Shown piece after piece: positions 30,866 through 31,639 of a stretch of DNA of 31,639 nt. The notes below the pieces were generated by a model, which was given only the letters and a program-made list of their open reading frames with translations, made no database searches and was not told where the DNA came from. This DNA is from DATDRQ01 sp035291645 (GTDB lineage Bacteria > Chloroflexota > Anaerolineae > Anaerolineales > UBA4823). Made by a program: the position numbers and the translations under genes. The stretch's first letter is position 1. The number at the start of each line of letters is the position of its first letter. Location of the stretch: assembly GCA_035291645.1 (NCBI GenBank), contig DATDRQ010000247.1, positions 1 to 31,639 of the forward strand, in the 5' to 3' direction.

Positions 30866-31639
30866 CTATCGATTGGGCGTATTATCAAACCAAGCTGCTA
30901 AAACACGATTTCGATTTACAACAAAAAATTCTTGAGCCTGATTCCGTGTTCTCCAATTCGCTTCATTCACAGTAGTAATATCTATCAAGGGACCGTTTTT
31001 GCCGAGGTCAATATACCCGTCATCGCCGCGCCGGTTAAACAGAAGACATTGGTGTGGGGAGATAGGCAGGTGGATTTCAATGAACGGAGAGGCAAGTGCA
31101 TGACCACGATGATACTGATTCTGCTTAGATGATTCCGGATCAGACCAAACACAAGGATCATCAGAAGTAATAAATCCGGGCTTGGTTGACGTACAGACAA
31201 TGGCTAGATTAACTTTCATCAGGAGCGATGCTGTCACATCAATATAAGTTACAAGCATAGATTTTACCGGCTCATCTACAATTTCTTTGATCTCTTCATA
31301 ATTGACGTAATTTGAATGGTCACTCGGGATCGGAAAATAAGTAGCAGCATTTCTTTTCTGGTCTTCAGTTGCATTTTCTGACCATTGTATCCACTGATCC
31401 ATTTTATCGAGTATCCCATTCCAAAAGGGGCGAATTCGTTCTCTACTAGCTTTTGTCCGGCCATACATAGCTCCTACAAAAGCGCAAACAATGAAACGAT
31501 GTTCATCGTTGAGTGGAAGTCGTTTTTCGATCACATCTCTTCTAATTCTTATAAACTGATCCTCGAGTTGTGAAAGTCCTTGTTCGAGGGAGAGATCACT
31601 GGTTCCATCATCCAGTTTTATTGTGTAGTAGTCTGTTTC
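30866..31639 (-). CDS. DUF4238-like protein (N-terminus outside window)
   Basis: The frame is open from the right edge to its stop at 30868-30866, giving 257 visible residues. GTG 31534 is internal, because the reading continues upstream through DYYTIKLDDGTSDLSLEQ, which looks like genuine protein. The pattern matches DUF4238: an N-terminal YYT...E segment, FIVCAFVGAMYGRTKASRE in the middle, then FITSDDPCVW, EIHLPISPHQCLLF and a C-terminal FFVVNRNRVLAA. DUF4238 proteins are of unknown function and often patchily distributed. GC content here is near 40%, against about 60% elsewhere in the window, so recent acquisition is likely. The family call is from recognition only. Confidence 0.7.
   Translation of the reverse strand, partial: ETDYYTIKLDDGTSDLSLEQGLSQLEDQFIRIRRDVIEKRLPLNDEHRFIVCAFVGAMYGRTKASRERIRPFWNGILDKMDQWIQWSENATEDQKRNAATYFPIPSDHSNYVNYEEIKEIVDEPVKSMLVTYIDVTASLLMKVNLAIVCTSTKPGFITSDDPCVWSDPESSKQNQYHRGHALASPFIEIHLPISPHQCLLFNRRGDDGYIDLGKNGPLIDITTVNEANWRTRNQAQEFFVVNRNRVLAAWFDNTPNR

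Noticed and set aside
30709..30975. 88-residue plus-strand open frame in the AT-rich tail
   Set aside because: No ribosome-binding site, low-complexity start on a T8 run, and its 3' half is antisense to the better supported DUF4238 gene.

Overview
The window is about 60% GC and densely packed with genes until roughly position 30690. After that it becomes clearly AT-rich. Gene content and style suggest an environmental Chloroflexota bacterium, probably Anaerolineae-like. This is inferred from overall protein flavour (APC permease with a long soluble tail, PYROXD2-type oxidoreductases, ATGA-coupled genes, promoters set almost on the start codon); no marker gene here proves it. I see no tRNA, rRNA, CRISPR array, complete insertion sequence or phage module.

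Layout. (1) 1-7031, plus strand: the tail of an amino-acid permease, a GcvT-type folate-dependent aminomethyltransferase-like protein, two ATGA-coupled paralogous PYROXD2/phytoene-desaturase-like flavoproteins, a DAO-family flavoprotein and an EamA-type exporter. Together they look like uptake and oxidative demethylation of an N-methylated or secondary amine. (2) 9862-7024, minus strand: alanyl-tRNA editing protein AlaX, a second DAO flavoprotein, a four-helix membrane protein and a wrecked class-V aminotransferase pseudogene, mostly joined by ATGA overlaps. (3) 9878-19166, plus strand: type II NADH dehydrogenase, SDR, an unrecognised 492-aa protein, a tandem-domain SagB-type nitroreductase, an FGGY sugar kinase and an 820-aa membrane protein with a spermidine-synthase-like middle. 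(4) 19853-19110, minus strand: a lipoprotein form of protein-L-isoaspartate methyltransferase. (5) 20157-25138, plus strand: class II HDAC-like deacetylase, a metal-site-degenerate M24 (creatinase-like) hydrolase, an HD-domain (p)ppGpp-hydrolase-like protein, a receiver-like/DUF309 fusion and tryptophanyl-tRNA synthetase. (6) 25139-27146: a class I cyclic-di-GMP riboswitch in the leader of a TPR-PrsW intramembrane protease gene. (7) 27208-31639: a helical unknown protein preceded by six tandem Shine-Dalgarno repeats, a triple zinc-ribbon membrane protein, a Ub/Mut7-C RNase protein, an MTA/SAH-nucleosidase-like protein and, in AT-rich DNA, a DUF4238 protein running off the right edge.

The most interesting items are the c-di-GMP riboswitch controlling a PrsW-family protease, with a visible alternative-pairing expression platform; the 6 x 13-bp tandem ribosome-binding-site array with a TAG-ATG mini-ORF; and the multi-flavoenzyme amine cluster. 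The pairing of an unknown 492-aa protein with a double SagB-type oxidoreductase is also worth following up.
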